Assembly: GCF_018599245.1 (NCBI RefSeq)
Contig: NZ_JAHEVJ010000002.1
Coordinates: forward strand, 432,015-496,014
DNA from: Aliiroseovarius lamellibrachiae
GTDB taxonomy: Bacteria > Pseudomonadota > Alphaproteobacteria > Rhodobacterales > Rhodobacteraceae
Reading direction: 5' to 3'
Length of the DNA: 64,000 nt
Part shown: piece after piece, positions 62,469 to 64,000 of the stretch
How positions within the stretch are numbered: position 1 is the stretch's first letter
How the letters are laid out: each line of letters starts with the position of its first letter
The notes under the pieces: model-generated
What the model was told of the DNA's origin: nothing
Databases searched by the model: none
Seen by the model: only the letters and a program-made list of their open reading frames with translations
Position numbers and translations under genes: made by a program

Positions 62469-63592
62469 TGCTCCAGTGCCTCACGTTTTTCGTTCAAATA
62501 TGTATAACGATTGTAGGTCGCGCCGACGCCTGAGACGACTCCTGATTTGTGATTAGTTACGGCGTCGATCACGTGGGGCATCACACCGATCTTCGCCATA
62601 CCCGTAGAGGCCGTGCGTCGAAAGTCGTGGAAGCGCCAGTCTGGCGTGTTCTCAGGTAGAATTGTTTCGAGCCGCTCTTTGAGACGCCCAAAACCAGAAA
62701 TAGCAGAACGCCCAGTCGTCGTGAACACGAAGTCACTGTCGAGGAACCTGTGCAAGGATCGCAGGATGTTCACGGCCTGTGGAGGCAGGGGGACGATATG
62801 CAACCGTGCGTTTTTCACACGGCTGGCTGGAAGTTCCCAAATACCTTCATCGAGATTGAGTTCAGACCAGCGCATGTCAGACACTTCTGCCCGTCGCTGC
62901 CCGGTCATCATGAGCAATTTGAGAAACGGCCCGAAAGGGTAGTCTTCATTTTCAGCTTGTCGCCATATCGCGCGAATTTCGTCATCATTGAGCACTCGAT
63001 CACGCTGAACCTCACGCGTCGGCGGCCTGAGGAGAGCCACAGGTGATGTTTCAATATCGCCACGCATCACACACCAGTTCATGAGCTTTTTGATTGCTGA
63101 GAGCGCCCGATTTGCGCGATATGGCGTACCGTTGGCGATGATATCGTCCAACACCTTGGTCACATCCTGCCGCTTGATCTGGTCAATGGGCCGGTCTTTC
63201 AAACCGTCGAACTTGTGCAGAACGCTTTCGGTCCGCTTCCAGTCCTTCGTGTTGGGCTTGGCATGAAGTTCGATGAACTTGGGGATCATCTCGCCTAGCG
63301 TTTCAGCCGATGCCTCGGAAACCGCAGATGGTTTCTCAAACTCGCCCAACTCGACATCACGGGCGATTTCCATCGCTCGGCGTCTAGCGTCGGCAAGGGA
63401 GACCGCAGGGTATGGGCCGATTTTGATACGTCGGCGCGAACCGTTCGGACGGACCATCGTGTAGAACACCTTGGCACCTGTGGTCGACACACGCACATGC
63501 AGGCCGTTTACTTTTTGGTCGCGCACCTCGTACCGTTTAGCGGTCGCTGGAGCCAGCGCGTCGAGTGATTTTGTTGTCAGTATCTGTGTCAT
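62405..63592 (-). CDS. Tyrosine integrase, P4-like with Arm-binding domain
   Basis: The protein has 395 residues from the ATG at 63590-63592; a GTG six codons upstream is possible. The N-terminal DUF4102-type arm domain (YEVRDQKVNGLHVRVSTTG, IKIGPYPAVSLADARRRA) precedes a core-binding domain and the catalytic domain: R233 in TGQRRAEV, K260, H322-x-x-R325 in FHDFRRT, H348 in NHKSG and the nucleophilic tyrosine in the YNRY motif (360-363). Such integrases insert elements into tRNA 3' ends. It is transcribed towards the element's interior, at the end away from tRNA-Phe. Confidence 0.93.
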   Translation of the reverse strand: MTQILTTKSLDALAPATAKRYEVRDQKVNGLHVRVSTTGAKVFYTMVRPNGSRRRIKIGPYPAVSLADARRRAMEIARDVELGEFEKPSAVSEASAETLGEMIPKFIELHAKPNTKDWKRTESVLHKFDGLKDRPIDQIKRQDVTKVLDDIIANGTPYRANRALSAIKKLMNWCVMRGDIETSPVALLRPPTREVQRDRVLNDDEIRAIWRQAENEDYPFGPFLKLLMMTGQRRAEVSDMRWSELNLDEGIWELPASRVKNARLHIVPLPPQAVNILRSLHRFLDSDFVFTTTGRSAISGFGRLKERLETILPENTPDWRFHDFRRTASTGMAKIGVMPHVIDAVTNHKSGVVSGVGATYNRYTYLNEKREALEQWANELMGIVQKPSATSADAK

Positions 63593-63708
63593 ACGAACAC
63601 TGTAAGACACCCAGAATCCGCGTGTCAGGGTATGGTTTGGGGCAACATCGTTGAGAAGGAAGCGTCCTGAGTGAAACTGAAAAGAAATGGGCAGGCTACT
63701 GATTCAAC

Positions 63709-63999
63709 CTAAAGGGTGGCGCTGGCGAAGTTTTCGGCCCTGTTCAATGCCGGCACCAACCACTCTGGTCGTTCGCCATCGTATACCTCGTCTATAAACC
63801 ATAGAAAGGTACACATATCTTTCGGTCTAAGTGCGAGGACGAAATTTACAAATTGCTCTCTTTTTGCAAGGTGATCGGTAAGCGGTGCGCTGCCCCCACC
63901 TTCCAGACGACAAGCTGATCTGCGAGTCCGTTTCCACGTGTAGATTTGGAATGGAGGCGGCGTTGGTAGGACATATAGAGCACCATATGGAGGACATTG
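63709..63999 (-). CDS. Partial gene at the right edge, product unknown
   Basis: An open frame from the window edge ends in TAG at 63709-63711 and shows 96 residues. The C-terminal part reads FVNFVLALRPKDMCTFLWFI, then DEVYDGERPEWLVPALNRAE, ending NFASATL. It looks protein-like but I do not recognise the family. It may be the last cargo gene of the element or the first core gene beyond it. The 100-odd bases between it and the integrase start contain no obvious repeat of the tRNA end. Confidence 0.5.
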   Translation of the reverse strand, partial: QCPPYGALYVLPTPPPFQIYTWKRTRRSACRLEGGGSAPLTDHLAKREQFVNFVLALRPKDMCTFLWFIDEVYDGERPEWLVPALNRAENFASATL

Positions 64000-64000
64000 G

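Larger units (their letters stand above)
53915..63700. mobile_element. Satellite-like integrative element at tRNA-Phe carrying a two-RT defense system
   Basis: The left limit is the tRNA-Phe 3' end. The right limit is set roughly behind the integrase gene. Contents from left to right are: tandem reverse transcriptases and ncRNA, two small genes, a large gap with a long inverted repeat, a RecA-fold ATPase, a primase-like protein, an AlpA-type regulator, an unknown protein and a tyrosine integrase, the last six on the minus strand. This Int-AlpA-primase-helicase order without structural phage genes resembles P4-like satellites or integrative plasmid-like islands. The RT genes are visibly AT-richer than the core. 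A direct repeat of the tRNA end was not found on the right, so the boundary is open. Confidence 0.75.

Noticed and set aside
1..64000. CRISPR array or rRNA operon.
   Set aside because: No regularly spaced repeats and no rRNA-like conserved segments were found on reading both strands.

Overview
The window looks like a chromosome segment of an alphaproteobacterium of the Roseobacter group (Rhodobacteraceae). The basis is the mix of genes: a four-subunit sarcosine-oxidase-type operon, a murA/DUF2948/hisD/UPF0262/infA/maf/rng/yacG housekeeping string, a LuxI/LuxR pair, a Hint-domain protein and a TGA-N9-TCA iron box. The assignment is inferred from gene content only. No rRNA operon or CRISPR array was seen. 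Two tRNA genes are present: Thr-GGT (minus) and Phe-GAA (plus).

Layout. (1) 1-3413: a sugar ABC transporter binding protein of the GtsA type, cut by the window edge, divergent from a two-component system. (2) 3527-18255: a catabolic block with a SoxBDAG-like amine oxidase, divergent GlxA/AraC and LysR regulators, an aldehyde dehydrogenase, an M19 dipeptidase-like protein, a BCCT transporter, a 568-residue protein of unknown function, a DUF3726 protein and an Ldh-family oxidoreductase. Several members lack textbook active-site or metal residues, so the true substrate is probably not sarcosine. (3) 18586-23074: an RND efflux pair. (4) 23133-25939: feoABC with an iron box. (5) 26044-32489: ubiDX divergent from ubiT-ubiU-ubiV, a DUF2478 gene and nnrS, around one FNR-like box; this is an anaerobic or low-oxygen quinone and NO-response region. 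(6) 33716-38483: a polysaccharide cluster of UDP-glucuronate decarboxylase, GalE, a membrane GT2 synthase and a GH26-like enzyme. (7) 38811-47052: a small secreted peptide, an rRNA methyltransferase, an ABC exporter, an acyl-CoA synthetase, a Hint protein and the quorum-sensing pair. (8) 47208-53760: tRNA-Thr and the housekeeping string.

(9) From the 3' end of tRNA-Phe (53914) to about 63.6 kb lies an integrative element: tyrosine integrase, an uncharacterised 220-residue protein, an AlpA-type regulator, a primase-like protein and a RecA-fold helicase-like ATPase, a layout resembling P4-type satellites. Its cargo next to the tRNA is the most interesting item here. It is a tandem pair of reverse transcriptases (453 and 710 residues, overlapping genes, both with YVDD) followed directly by a structured noncoding segment with a (CA)5 tract held in a stem-loop. 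This matches a type 3 defense-associated reverse transcriptase system (DRT3: UG3 + UG8 RTs + ncRNA), in which an ACACAC stretch of the ncRNA is reported as template for GT-repeat DNA. The element's right attachment site was not found. A further gene fragment runs off the right edge at 63709-63999.
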